Assembly (NCBI GenBank): GCA_964560205.1
Contig: CAZLKT010000005.1
Coordinates: 1 to 49,551 of the forward strand
Source: CAZLKT01 sp964560205
GTDB taxonomy: Bacteria; Pseudomonadota; Alphaproteobacteria; Holosporales; Holosporaceae
Direction of reading: 5' to 3'
DNA: 49,551 nucleotides
The notes under the pieces were generated by a model. That model made no database searches. It saw nothing but the letters and a program-made list of their open reading frames with translations, and was not told the DNA's origin. Position numbers and translations under genes: made by a program. This document shows positions 34,411 through 43,466 of this stretch, one piece after another. The number at the start of each line of letters is the position of its first letter. The first letter of the stretch is position 1.

Positions 34411-35372
34411 TGGCAAAAAAACACGCTCTTCTTCATGATTTTCATCACTGGCTTCACAGAGGGCAGGGCGCATCTCTCCTCACTGCGAAAAATTATTGCG
34501 TTGTGTTGCAGAAGTTTTTTTCTTTTGTGAAAAATCGTGGGGGAAAGGTTGATGAAGATGCTCTGTTGGGTCTTTCTTTGCAAGACATACGGGGATTTTT
34601 AGCCCATCGGTCTGAAGAGGGGCTTCAGAAGGCATCTTTGGCCGCATCCCTTTCCGCCGTGAAAACTTTTTATAATTTTTTGGAGGCACGGGGGAATGTG
34701 GTGACCCTTCCTCTTCGTTTTTTGCGTCGTCCCAAGTTGTCACGAAAAGTTCCTCGTCCCCTCTCTCACAAAAATATCACCGGGCTTTTTGGAGATAGTG
34801 ATACCACATCGTCAGGGGCATGGACTGATGTTCGGGATAAGGCCCTTGCCACGCTTTTATATGGTGCAGGTCTTCGTATTCAGGAGGCATTACAACTGAC
34901 GTTTTCCCAGTGGCCCTCTACAATTACCACACCACTGAAAGTGCTGGGTAAGGGAAAAAAAGAGCGATATGTGCCTCTTTTGCCATGGGTGCATGCTGTC
35001 ATTATGGACTATCTTGCGCTTTGTCCGTATCACAAGGGTGCCCCCCATGATCCGCTTTTCTGGAGTGTGAGAGGAAAACCTCTCCATCCCGTGGTATTTC
35101 AAAAAAAGATGAGGGAATGGCGTCAGGAGTATTTTTTACCAACATCTGCAACGCCACACAGTCTTCGACATAGCTTTGCATCCCATCTTCTAGAAAATGG
35201 CGCCAATCTTCGTCATATTCAGGAGCTGTTGGGTCATAGTTCTCTCAGTTCCACCCAGTGGTATACAAAAGTGCCCACAGAAAATCTTCGTCATGTGCAT
35301 GACAGGATTTTTTCCAAGCTTTTGGAGAAAAAAAAAGATACATCTTCTGAAAAATCATCCCAGGAGTTATAG
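34407..35372 (+). CDS. xerC: tyrosine recombinase XerC/XerD
   Basis: Xer recombinases resolve chromosome dimers at dif. The 321-aa product has the N-terminal SAM-like core-binding domain and a catalytic domain with the expected residues: Arg in YGAGLRIQEAL, Lys in LGKGKKERYVP, HSLRHSFA (His-x-x-Arg), GH in LLGHSSLSSTQ, and the nucleophilic Tyr in QWYTKV. XerC versus XerD cannot be settled without alignment; the RDKALATLLYGAGLR stretch resembles XerC. It follows mipZ with a four-base overlap, giving a chromosome-segregation pair. Its 3' end overlaps that of ruvB by 6 bases. Confidence 0.9.
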   Translation: MMAKKHALLHDFHHWLHRGQGASLLTAKNYCVVLQKFFSFVKNRGGKVDEDALLGLSLQDIRGFLAHRSEEGLQKASLAASLSAVKTFYNFLEARGNVVTLPLRFLRRPKLSRKVPRPLSHKNITGLFGDSDTTSSGAWTDVRDKALATLLYGAGLRIQEALQLTFSQWPSTITTPLKVLGKGKKERYVPLLPWVHAVIMDYLALCPYHKGAPHDPLFWSVRGKPLHPVVFQKKMREWRQEYFLPTSATPHSLRHSFASHLLENGANLRHIQELLGHSSLSSTQWYTKVPTENLRHVHDRIFSKLLEKKKDTSSEKSSQEL

Positions 35373-36395
35373 GGCAACATCCGGGGGGAAGAGGGATGCA
35401 CCCAAGGCCGTTCCCTTCGAGGTGAGTATACGACCTCGTGCAGTGCGTTGGAGAAAACCTTGTTGCAGGAGGTATGGCTCTATGACATCTTCTATGGTAT
35501 TGGAAGTTTCCGAGAGGGCTGCGGCTAGGGTATCCACCCCCACCGGTCCTCCATGAAATGTGTCGTATAAGAGAAAAAGATACTTTTGATCCAGAGGATC
35601 CAAGCCATGGGGGCTGATGCCAAGATGTTTGAGTGCATTGTGAACATTTTCTACGGTGAATCCGTTTTCATGGGAGGAGGCAAAGTCCCGTATGCGACGG
35701 AGGATGCGTAAAGCAATGCGGGGTGTTCCCCTGCATCGAGCGGCCAGTACTTGGGCTGCATCTTCTGGCAGGTCCATGAGAAGGCGATGGGCATATTTTT
35801 GCAAAATAAGGACAAGTTCATCGGGGGTATAAAACTCCATGGTGAAGGTGATGCCAAATCTATCTCGCAATGGTGCCGATAAAAGTCCACATCGGGTGGT
35901 GGCCCCAACCAAAGTAAAGGGATGCACAGGAAGATGCAGTGTGTGGGCATGGGGACCTTCTCCCACCACGAGATCGATTTTATAATCTTCCATGGCAGAA
36001 TACAGCACCTCCTCCACGGCAATGGGCAGGCGATGGATCTCATCAATGAAAAGGATGTCGCAGGGCTGAAGATTGGTCAGCAACGCGGCCACATCGCCTG
36101 GTCTTTGCAGTGCTGGGCCAGAAATGCATCGAAATTGCGTCCCCATTTCTGTGGCAATAAGCCATGCCAAAGTGGTTTTCCCAAGTCCTGGAGGGCCAGA
36201 AAAAAGTGTGTGGTCCAACGGGTCACCACGTTTTTTTGCGGCTTGGATGAAAATATCCAGATTATGGCGCAGGGGTTTTTGTCCTACAAAATCATGGAAA
36301 GAGCGAGGACGATTGGTGGGGGAATTTTTTTCAGGAAAGTTTTTTTCTTCGTGCTCCTCCTGCAGGGCTTGGGGAGAGAATATGCGGGAAGACAT
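35367..36395 (-). CDS. ruvB: Holliday junction branch migration helicase RuvB
   Basis: RuvB is the hexameric ATPase that drives Holliday junction branch migration with RuvA. The 342-aa product has RPRSFHDFVGQ, Walker A SGPPGLGKTTLAWLIA, Walker B DILFIDEIHRL, sensor GATTRCGLLSAPLRDRFG and a C-terminal winged helix ending with EPYLLQQGFLQRTARGR. Length is normal. It shares one base with the ruvA stop, so the pair is translationally coupled. ruvC is not nearby. Confidence 0.97.
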   Translation of the reverse strand: MSSRIFSPQALQEEHEEKNFPEKNSPTNRPRSFHDFVGQKPLRHNLDIFIQAAKKRGDPLDHTLFSGPPGLGKTTLAWLIATEMGTQFRCISGPALQRPGDVAALLTNLQPCDILFIDEIHRLPIAVEEVLYSAMEDYKIDLVVGEGPHAHTLHLPVHPFTLVGATTRCGLLSAPLRDRFGITFTMEFYTPDELVLILQKYAHRLLMDLPEDAAQVLAARCRGTPRIALRILRRIRDFASSHENGFTVENVHNALKHLGISPHGLDPLDQKYLFLLYDTFHGGPVGVDTLAAALSETSNTIEDVIEPYLLQQGFLQRTARGRILTSKGTALGASLFPPDVAL

Positions 36396-37015
36396 CAGCG
36401 TCGGCCCCCTTCACCTGAGAGGAGTACAGGGGACAAGTGACCAAGTGCCATACGAATCATATCTGTTACGACCATATCAGGAGTAAACGAGGGGGATGTT
36501 TTCAGGGCTTCCCATGCTTTTTGTGCTTCCCCTGGGGTATATCCCAGGGCGCATAGTCCTTGTATTACTTTTTCAGATTGAGAGGGGAGCAAAGAAAAAT
36601 GCTTTTTATGTTCCCATTTTTCCACCCGGGCAGAAAGTTCCTGCACCACTCGTTGGGCTAACTTTGTGCCCACGCCTTCTGCTCGGCATAGGGAAGAAAT
36701 CTTTTTTTCTTTTATGAGAAGCAAAAGTTCCTCTAGGGGAAAAAAGCTTAAGAGGCTGAGTGCCATTTTGCCTCCTACACCAGGCACCAGGAGAAGATAT
36801 CGGAACCATTGGAGGGATTCCATGCATAAAAAGCCAAAAAAAGTGCATCCATTCTCTCGCATAATGGTTTCCACCCATATATCCACAGGGGCGTGCTCTT
36901 TTGCCTTCTGCATGTCTCTTTCCGTCATGAAAACCGTATACCCCACATCTTGCACACGAAGGATGATGGAGTCTTCACGATAGTACACGGGCTCTCCACG
37001 AAAATATGAAATCAT
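36395..37015 (-). CDS. ruvA: Holliday junction branch migration protein RuvA
   Basis: RuvA binds the four-way junction and anchors RuvB. The 206-aa product has an N-terminal OB-fold region (YFRGEPVYYREDSIILRVQDVGY), a helix-hairpin-helix pair (VPGVGGKMALSLLSF, and then AEGVGTKLAQRVVQEL) and a C-terminal domain (VIQGLCALGYTPGEAQKAWEAL) that contacts RuvB. It lies 15 bases after secA on the same strand. Confidence 0.93.
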   Translation of the reverse strand: MISYFRGEPVYYREDSIILRVQDVGYTVFMTERDMQKAKEHAPVDIWVETIMRENGCTFFGFLCMESLQWFRYLLLVPGVGGKMALSLLSFFPLEELLLLIKEKKISSLCRAEGVGTKLAQRVVQELSARVEKWEHKKHFSLLPSQSEKVIQGLCALGYTPGEAQKAWEALKTSPSFTPDMVVTDMIRMALGHLSPVLLSGEGGRR

Positions 37016-37030
37016 GATCTCCTCACAGTT

Positions 37031-40000
37031 TTATTTTTTGGGAGTAAGAGGTTTCCGTGGGGGTGGTTTTTTTGGGCTGACCTTTTTCGTCTCTAATTTT
37101 TTGATGCTGGATGTTTTTATGTTTCTTGTTTTTTGCGTAAGGGACGTGTGATGTGGGGCATCTCTGCCTTTTCTTGTATCCATTCCCCTACTTTTTTTGA
37201 CTGCATTGGGGCCGCTCTTATGGGGGTTTCTGCTTTTATCCCCCCTGCTGGTTTTCGCGGGAGAAGAGCCATCAACCAACGGGGAGTATGCTCTCTTCGA
37301 TGAAGAGGAGGTCCATCTTCTTGGTTCGGTCTCACTATTTTTCTGCACATTTTTGTGAGAAGCGGCACGAAATGTCTGAGTTCTGGTTCTTTGAGAGGAA
37401 GGCTCCCCCTTCTTTTCTCCATGCATTGTTTTTCCCAGTGCACGAGGTTTTCTATCAGGGGATGTCTTCCCGCTGGCGGTGAAAGATGTGCGTCCAGATT
37501 TTTTTGAAGCAAATCCAGAGCGTGATGTTTTTTCCTTATATGTTTTTGTGCGATCAGGAGTGTCATGAAAAATCAGTTTACCGAGCTCGTCAGAGGAGCT
37601 TTTGCGCCCATGTTTTTGATGCCCACGTTCTTTTGTATCACCATGTTTTTGACGCCCACGTTCTGAACCATGAGAAGTCTTGTTTTTTGTATCACCATGT
37701 TTTTGACGATTACGTTCTGAACCATGAGAAGTCTTGTTTTTTGTATCACCATGTTTTTGACGATTACGTTCTGAACCACGGGAAACCTTATTTTCTATAG
37801 CGTCATGTTTTTGACGCCCGCGTTCTGAACCACGAGACACATCATCTTCTGTGTCATTATGTTTGTGAGGGGAGGGTGGTGTATTACTCCCTGCCCTGGC
37901 CAGGTAAGACATGATGCTTTCCTTTGCTGTCTCTTGGTGGAGATCTTTCATGAGGGAAAAAAGATCCTTCTCTGGATCATGCTCCTCATCATCCAGATCA
38001 TCATCGTCCAGATCATCGTCTGCTTCACTATTTCCATGGGCGTGGAGAAAGGAAAGATCAGAAAAGTTAATTTCTGTTTCCTCAAAAAATTCCTCCAGAC
38101 GTTTTTGCTCATTATTTTCCGGTTGGAAGGAGAAAAGAAACGATAACGTTGTTTCGCGCCATTGGGCAATCATGGTTTTGAAAAGGATGAAAGCCTCCGC
38201 CTTGTATTCATTGAGGGGATCTTTTTGACCATAGGCCTGAAGGTGCACGCCTTGACGTAGGTGATCCAAAATATTGATATGCTCTTTCCACACGGTATCT
38301 AGATTTCGCAGCAAAACGGATTTTTGCAAATAAAAAAATGCCTCTTTCCCCATGACCTCCTTTTTCTCGTCGAGAAGTTTCACAAGCATATGATTGATGG
38401 TGTCAAAAAAGCTTGTGGCATCTCGATGTTCCAGGAGGATATCAGAAAGTTCTATGGAATGATGGAAAATGCGAAGGATTTCGTCATGAAGAAAGGAGAG
38501 GTCCCATTGGTCCGCAATGGTTTTATCCTTTGTGCAGATTTCTTTTAAAATTTCCAAAAGTTCTCGTATCATGGAAGTGATGAGAACATCCACGTTGACG
38601 TTGCGGATAATGTCCATGCGCTCGCCGTACACAGCTTTTCTTTGCGCATTTAAAACAGCAGAGTATTTCAGCAGGTGTTTTCGGGTTTCAAAATTTTGAG
38701 CTTCCACTCTTTGTTGTGCTTTCTCGATGGAGCGAGTAATCCATGGGTGCGTAATGGGCTCGTCAGCATCAGCGCCATCGCTGCTGTTTTGGAGAGAGTA
38801 TTTCAAAAGTTTCAAGTTTGGGCCAAAAATCCGCATCAAATCGTCTTCCAGGCTGATGAAAAATTTTGACATTCCTGGATCTCCTTGACGACCCGATCGT
38901 CCTCGAAGCTGATTGTCGATGCGTCGACTTTCATGGCGTTCTGTGCCGATGACGCAGAGGCCTCCTGCTGCTCTTACCGCTTCTCGCTCCTCCTTGATCT
39001 GCTGTCGAACGCGGTCTTCGATGATTTTTCTTTGGTCCTCTGATTCAACTCCATACAATTCTTTTTCCAACCGAGCATCCTCATTGCCGCCGAGCTTAAT
39101 GTCTGTGCCTCGTCCTGCCATATTGGTGGCAATGGTTACTGCCCCTGGAGCCCCTGCTTCTGCAATGATGGAAGCCTCTTGGCCGTGATGACGAGCATTG
39201 AGAACATTGTGTGGGATGTTTTGTTTGAACAGAGCTTTGGAAAAGACCTCTGATTTTTCAATGCTAATGGTACCCACCAGCACCGGTTGTTTGCGGTCAT
39301 GACACTCTTTAATGAGCTTGATAATAGCTGAAAGTTTTTGGTCAAAGGTTTGAAAAATCTCATCATCCAAATCTGTACGATGAACAGCCACGTTGGTGGG
39401 AACGGTGATGGTGGAGAGCTTATAAATAGCATCAAATTCCTGGGCTTCTGTTTGGGCTGTTCCCGTCATGCCTGCTAATTTTTCGTACATTTGGAAATAA
39501 TCTTGAAATGTGATGGAGGCCAAGGTTTGGTTTTCAGCCTCTATTTCCACACCTTCCTTTGCTTCCAACGCTTGATGTATGCCGTCAGAATAGCGTCGTC
39601 CCTTCATCATACGACCAGTAAACTCATCGATAATAATAATTTTTCCATCTTTTACGATGTAGTCCACGTCCCTGTAAAACATCTTTTTTGCCTTAAGGCC
39701 TTGGTTCAGGTGGTATACGAGGAGACTGTTTTGTGGATGAAAAAGCTCTCCCTTGAGAATGCCAGCTTTGGATATAAGCTCCTCCACGTGTTGAAACCCC
39801 GTATCTGTGAAGGCAATGGATTTTGTCTTCTCCTCCTTCTCGTAATCTTCTGGTACCAGGTCATCAATGATTTTATCTATGGCATGGTACAAATCAGAAG
39901 AATCCTCCGCAGCGCCGGAAATGATGAGGGGGGTACGTGCTTCGTCTATGAGAATGCTGTCCACTTCATCAACAATGGCATAGTAAAAAGGCCGCTGGCA

Positions 40001-40600
40001 CATTTCTTCTTCATAAAACTTCATATTGTCTCGAAGATAGTCAAAGCCCAGCTCATTGTTGGTGCCGTACGTGATATCCGCATGGTATGCTTCCCGTCTT
40101 TGATTGTTGGTGAGGTCCTGGATAATACAGCCCACCGAAAGACCGAGAAAATTGTAGATATGCCCTATGTGAGTGGAGTCACGTTGTGCAAGATAGTCGT
40201 TGACGGTGACCACATGGACACCACGTCCTAGAAGAGCATTTAAATATACGGGAAGGGAGGCCACAAGGGTCTTTCCCTCACCGGTTTTCATTTCTGCAAT
40301 CATGCCTCGATGAAGGATAATGCCGCCCATAAGCTGCACATCGAAGGGACGCATACCCAATACTCTTTTGGATGCCTCCCTCACCACAGCAAACGCTTCC
40401 ACCAGAAGGCTGTCCAAATGGACCCCTTTTCTCAGACGCTGACGAAACTCCTCGGTCTTATTTTTAAGTGCCTCATCGGACAGGAGAGTCATGGTCGCTT
40501 CCTGTGCGTTTATGGCATCTATGATGGGGGCTAAAGTGCGGATATATCTTCTGTCCTTGGAATATCTTTCAGCAAATTTTTTGAAAAGCGATGTGAGCAT
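37031..40600 (-). CDS. secA: protein translocase ATPase SecA with a long basic tail
   Basis: SecA is the motor that pushes preproteins through SecYEG. The start at ATG 40600 gives 1189 aa, beginning MLTSLFKKFAERYSKDRR. The core is complete to about residue 850: Walker A MKTGEGKTLVA, DEVDSILIDEARTPLIISG, the preprotein-binding region, VATNMAGRGTDIKLGG and RSGRQGDPG. SecA is usually 830-950 aa; here about 300 extra residues form a Lys/Arg/Ser-rich, low-complexity tail that includes an 18-residue repeat. The usual C-terminal zinc motif (CxC...CH), which binds SecB and phospholipids, is not seen. An acidic patch (DDDLDDEEH) precedes the basic tail. Confidence 0.95.
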   Translation of the reverse strand: MLTSLFKKFAERYSKDRRYIRTLAPIIDAINAQEATMTLLSDEALKNKTEEFRQRLRKGVHLDSLLVEAFAVVREASKRVLGMRPFDVQLMGGIILHRGMIAEMKTGEGKTLVASLPVYLNALLGRGVHVVTVNDYLAQRDSTHIGHIYNFLGLSVGCIIQDLTNNQRREAYHADITYGTNNELGFDYLRDNMKFYEEEMCQRPFYYAIVDEVDSILIDEARTPLIISGAAEDSSDLYHAIDKIIDDLVPEDYEKEEKTKSIAFTDTGFQHVEELISKAGILKGELFHPQNSLLVYHLNQGLKAKKMFYRDVDYIVKDGKIIIIDEFTGRMMKGRRYSDGIHQALEAKEGVEIEAENQTLASITFQDYFQMYEKLAGMTGTAQTEAQEFDAIYKLSTITVPTNVAVHRTDLDDEIFQTFDQKLSAIIKLIKECHDRKQPVLVGTISIEKSEVFSKALFKQNIPHNVLNARHHGQEASIIAEAGAPGAVTIATNMAGRGTDIKLGGNEDARLEKELYGVESEDQRKIIEDRVRQQIKEEREAVRAAGGLCVIGTERHESRRIDNQLRGRSGRQGDPGMSKFFISLEDDLMRIFGPNLKLLKYSLQNSSDGADADEPITHPWITRSIEKAQQRVEAQNFETRKHLLKYSAVLNAQRKAVYGERMDIIRNVNVDVLITSMIRELLEILKEICTKDKTIADQWDLSFLHDEILRIFHHSIELSDILLEHRDATSFFDTINHMLVKLLDEKKEVMGKEAFFYLQKSVLLRNLDTVWKEHINILDHLRQGVHLQAYGQKDPLNEYKAEAFILFKTMIAQWRETTLSFLFSFQPENNEQKRLEEFFEETEINFSDLSFLHAHGNSEADDDLDDDDLDDEEHDPEKDLFSLMKDLHQETAKESIMSYLARAGSNTPPSPHKHNDTEDDVSRGSERGRQKHDAIENKVSRGSERNRQKHGDTKNKTSHGSERNRQKHGDTKNKTSHGSERGRQKHGDTKERGHQKHGRKSSSDELGKLIFHDTPDRTKTYKEKTSRSGFASKKSGRTSFTASGKTSPDRKPRALGKTMHGEKKGEPSSQRTRTQTFRAASHKNVQKNSETEPRRWTSSSSKRAYSPLVDGSSPAKTSRGDKSRNPHKSGPNAVKKSRGMDTRKGRDAPHHTSLTQKTRNIKTSSIKKLETKKVSPKKPPPRKPLTPKK
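37626..37862 (-). repeat. 54-base tandem repeat inside secA
   Basis: Four in-register units begin at 37661, 37715, 37769 and 37823, each 54 bases long, with partial copies flanking. Each unit encodes 18 residues of the type RQKHGDTKNKTSHGSERN. The two middle units are almost identical, and the outer ones diverge. Because the period is a multiple of three, gain or loss of units would keep the frame. Confidence 0.85.
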
Positions 40601-40630
40601 ATGAGAAAAAAAAGGAAACTGTACGCTGCA

Positions 40631-40636
40631 ATTATA
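40631..40636 (-). promoter_or_regulatory. possible -10 element of secA
   Basis: A perfect TATAAT lies on the minus strand 31 bases upstream of the chosen secA start. The expected -35 position falls in a T run and gives no good match. Confidence 0.35.
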
Positions 40637-40702
40637 CGGCGAAAATGAAAAAAAAAACAGACACAATGAAAATTTCCCCAGGATAGCTTTTGACAGTATG
40701 TT

Positions 40703-41143
40703 TTACAACGTTGGAGTATGGGCCATTTTTTCAAGGCAGGAGATGATATAGGCCCCTGTGCCAGGGGGGCGGAGATCAGTGGATGTCAGAGCATGTAATG
40801 GCACCCACATGGGGAAAATAGTGTTTTCATAGCAATGAAAAGAGGGCACTTCCGTACAGAGAAGAAGAAAGAAAAAGGAGATGTTGTGGATGATTTCTCC
40901 TTCTTTTTCATGGGTGTTGCGAAGAACGCCTAGAACTCCATCCATGGAAGCATCCTTGTATCCCAGGTCTTTCTCAAGATATTTCTTCAAAAAAACAGGT
41001 GGGCTTTCTTCGTGCTCCACCGCTCCCCCAGGAAGAACGTAATACCCCGTGTCATCATACTGTGCTGTATAGAGAAGGAAAACCCTGTCTTGGTGAAAAA
41101 AGACACCATAGCTGAAAAAAAGAAAGCGCTCTGTGGTAGAAAT
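40703..41143 (-). CDS. NUDIX-like protein without a standard start codon
   Basis: The frame is open from a TAG near 41180 down to TAA at 40703 and encodes a NUDIX-type fold: YGVFFHQDRVFLLY, then YYVLPGGAVEHEESPPVFL and KKYLEKDLGY. The NUDIX box GX5EX7REUXEEXGU is degenerate: the REUXEE stretch reads KYLEKD, so key metal-binding glutamates are missing. No ATG, GTG or TTG opens the full domain in frame. An ATT at 41143, with AAGGGA upstream, could start a 146-aa protein; the first GTG, at 41020, would delete the first strands. It may be a decaying gene or have a rare start. Confidence 0.5.
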   Translation of the reverse strand: MSTTERFLFFSYGVFFHQDRVFLLYTAQYDDTGYYVLPGGAVEHEESPPVFLKKYLEKDLGYKDASMDGVLGVLRNTHEKEGEIIHNISFFFLLLCTEVPSFHCYENTIFPMWVPLHALTSTDLRPPGTGAYIISCLEKMAHTPTL

Positions 41144-41245
41144 GTCATCTATCCCTTCTTTTCCATGAGAGAAATTCTATCGTGCACCTTAGGGGAATAC
41201 AAGGGTCTGTTGCAATGGTGCACACGCGGTACCCATGTCATGCAA

Positions 41246-41266
41246 GGGGCAGAAGATTTCTGCCCC
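41246..41266 (-). terminator. strong hairpin after the 669-aa exported protein gene
   Basis: GGGGCAGAA (41246-41254) and TTCTGCCCC (41258-41266) form a perfect 9-bp stem with a 3-base loop, about 22 bases past the stop codon on the minus strand. It lacks a long T run but is GC-rich and well placed to terminate or stabilise the transcript. Confidence 0.5.
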
Positions 41267-41288
41267 CCACGGTATGACCACAGAGGGT

Positions 41289-43298
41289 CTATTCTCCCTC
41301 CTTCGTTTCCTCCTGAGAGTGGAAGGTTTTTTTCTGTGCCACCATTTTTTCCTGTGCCATCATTTTCTCCCGTGTCATCCCCTCATATCCGCCACGTTCT
41401 ATGTACTCCTTCACAACTTTCTCTGAACATCTTTTTTTCATTTCCTCTTTGACAGCCATGAGATCCTCAAAAAGCTTCTGTGCATTTCGCTCTTCTCTCC
41501 TATAGTCTTCTCTTACTTTTTCCTTCTCCTGCAGACAGGAGAGATCTTCTTTCCAATAGAAGTATTCTTTCATATCGAGTCCTTTTTGGAGCTCTTTCGT
41601 CCTACGTATTATTTCTTCTTGTTTTTGGATTTTCTCCGTGAGTGTTATCAATTTTTTAAAGATTTTCTCCGTGAGTGTTATCAATCTGTTAAAGACTTTA
41701 GGGGGGAGTATAACATCCCCATTACCAATATATTCATTGAATTCTTTCATTTTTCCAAATAATTCTTTTTGGGAATCCAAGGAAGTTATGTGTTCAGCAT
41801 GCGTTATGAGTTCTTCTAATTTTGTCTTTGATTTTTCAGAGAATTCAGTGGCACCTATAGTTTTAATATACGTTTGGATTTCTTCTAATTTTTTTTGTAA
41901 TGTTTCTTGCAAACTGAGTATTTTTTGTGAATTTTTAGGGAGGTTAATGGAGTGGGGGATTTTATCAATATATTTTTGGATATTTTCTAATGTTTCTCTT
42001 TCTTCTCCAATAGGTTTAAATAATCCTATATTTTCAATATTTTTTGGGAGTTCTTCTAATGTTTCTCCTGAGTTTTTAGAGAGGTTAGCGGATGGAGAAA
42101 TTTTATCATCATTTTTTTTGATTATCTCTAATAGTTCTTCCAATCTTTCACAGTATTTAATGAGGAGAGAAAATTCATTCATATTTTTCTTGAGATCTCC
42201 TAATGTTTCTCGTAACTCTTTAGGGATTTCAAAGTCATTATTTTTGTTGAGTTTATTGAAAAGTCCTTCGCTTTCTATTGCATCGTTGGTAAGTTTATTC
42301 AAAAAATCTATAACATATTTATTTGTTTTACGCATGAAATCATTAATATTTCCTATGGGTACTCTTAATGGGTCTAGGAAGTGATTTACAAAGCACTTTG
42401 TCAGGGCTTTTTCCAAGTTTTCTCCTTTTTCTAAGAAGCCTTTTACTGAGGGGTCTTTTTTTGAAGCCTCTTCTATGGAATTTTTCAAGATCTCCTTGGA
42501 AATAATCTCTTGATTTTTTCTTTGCAAAGAGATCATTTTCTCGAGAACGTTCTTTGTGCAAAATATAAGATGCGTCACGTGATCTCTTTCTTTTTTGTCT
42601 CTATATTCATTGAGCAGTGATTCCATTGTGGACATCAGTTGATCTATATCTACATCTTTTTTGTCACAGTCCACAAGTGATTTTAGCAACATATCCATTG
42701 CATACAAAGCAGAAACATTCTCTATGGGCGGCTCTCTGTCATTTTTATCAGGATGAAGATTCGATAGTGATTCCAGTAAGACATCCATTTTATTCAAGGT
42801 AGAATTTATGGGTGATTCTGAGTCTTTTTTATCAATGGTTTTTGAGGTACACTCCTCAAGGGTTCCTTCACTCGGACCAGTCCCTTTGGGTGGATTCATT
42901 GCGTTGAGCGCTTTGAGAAAATCAATTTTTATGCCGTACATAGTATTTATTAGTCTTGTTTTTTCACGTTCTTTCATTTTTTCATAATTTTCAGAGTCGT
43001 TTTCTGGTAAGAGTTGTTTTACTTTTTCATATAAATTTTCAAATGCTTTTTCTTGATGGAATGGTTTTGGTGCTTGCTTTTTCAAATCTTTCAGCGATGG
43101 TATATTTTTCTGTGTACGAGTTGGGTCTTTGAGAACAGCTAGTAATTCATCTAGTACTTCTAGTGAGTCACATATGCTAGCGATTTTATCAGCCGCAGGA
43201 TTGGTGGATGTTGCCGGGACTGTTTCCTTCATCATGGCGTGTCCCGTGGTGTTGGTGCACAGTGCCAAGATCATCATACCAATGAAAGCTTTTTTCAT
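41289..43298 (-). CDS. exported coiled-coil protein with C-terminal GGYEG motif (family member 1)
   Basis: The ATG at 43298 gives 669 aa starting MKKAFIGMMILALC, a clear Sec signal peptide with likely cleavage after GHA near residue 22. An upstream TTG at 43358 in the same frame would bury it. The mature protein is rich in Lys, Glu, Asn and Leu and mostly helical. An 11-residue unit, LITLTEKIFKK, is duplicated near residue 545. About 55 residues before the end lies MKKRCSEKVVKEYIERGGYEG (split here as MKKRC and EYIERGGYEG), the same box that ends the proteins at 44035 and 46169. No enzyme motif is seen. I do not recognise the family; a secreted or periplasmic structural or effector role is possible. 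Confidence 0.8.
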   Translation of the reverse strand: MKKAFIGMMILALCTNTTGHAMMKETVPATSTNPAADKIASICDSLEVLDELLAVLKDPTRTQKNIPSLKDLKKQAPKPFHQEKAFENLYEKVKQLLPENDSENYEKMKEREKTRLINTMYGIKIDFLKALNAMNPPKGTGPSEGTLEECTSKTIDKKDSESPINSTLNKMDVLLESLSNLHPDKNDREPPIENVSALYAMDMLLKSLVDCDKKDVDIDQLMSTMESLLNEYRDKKERDHVTHLIFCTKNVLEKMISLQRKNQEIISKEILKNSIEEASKKDPSVKGFLEKGENLEKALTKCFVNHFLDPLRVPIGNINDFMRKTNKYVIDFLNKLTNDAIESEGLFNKLNKNNDFEIPKELRETLGDLKKNMNEFSLLIKYCERLEELLEIIKKNDDKISPSANLSKNSGETLEELPKNIENIGLFKPIGEERETLENIQKYIDKIPHSINLPKNSQKILSLQETLQKKLEEIQTYIKTIGATEFSEKSKTKLEELITHAEHITSLDSQKELFGKMKEFNEYIGNGDVILPPKVFNRLITLTEKIFKKLITLTEKIQKQEEIIRRTKELQKGLDMKEYFYWKEDLSCLQEKEKVREDYRREERNAQKLFEDLMAVKEEMKKRCSEKVVKEYIERGGYEGMTREKMMAQEKMVAQKKTFHSQEETKEGE

Positions 43299-43329
43299 AA
43301 ATTTCCCACGATTATATTTTGTTCTTGTG

Positions 43330-43358
43330 ATGGTAATATAAAAAATGAATTTTTTCAA
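43330..43358 (-). promoter_or_regulatory. promoter box of family member 1
   Basis: TTGAAA (43358-43353) and TACCAT (43335-43330) are 17 bases apart on the minus strand. The TTGAAA lies 55 bases upstream of the start codon and is preceded by CA, the same arrangement as before the other two family genes. Confidence 0.55.
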
Positions 43359-43466
43359 TGAGATAAAACTCTTTTTTTCTTGGTGTCATATGCGGTGCTC
43401 GTGGGCCGTGTTGTGTTCATATTCAGGGCGGGGTTGTTTCGTAGGCAATCCGGTGTGCCTTTTTTG

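Noticed and set aside
37117..37800. Long open frames in the other frames over the secA tail (for example 37573-37779 on the minus strand and 37486-37800 on the plus strand)
   Set aside because: They arise from the 54-base repeat, which has a period divisible by three and so stays open in several frames; the secA frame is continuous with a conserved core.
37626..37862. Regularly spaced repeats considered as a CRISPR array
   Set aside because: The units are contiguous 54-base tandem copies inside a coding frame, without unique spacers, and no cas genes are nearby.
41012..41452. Plus-strand frame of 146 codons opposite the NUDIX-like gene and the end of the 669-aa protein gene
   Set aside because: It is antisense to better supported genes and has no protein features other than low-complexity Phe/Pro/Ser runs.
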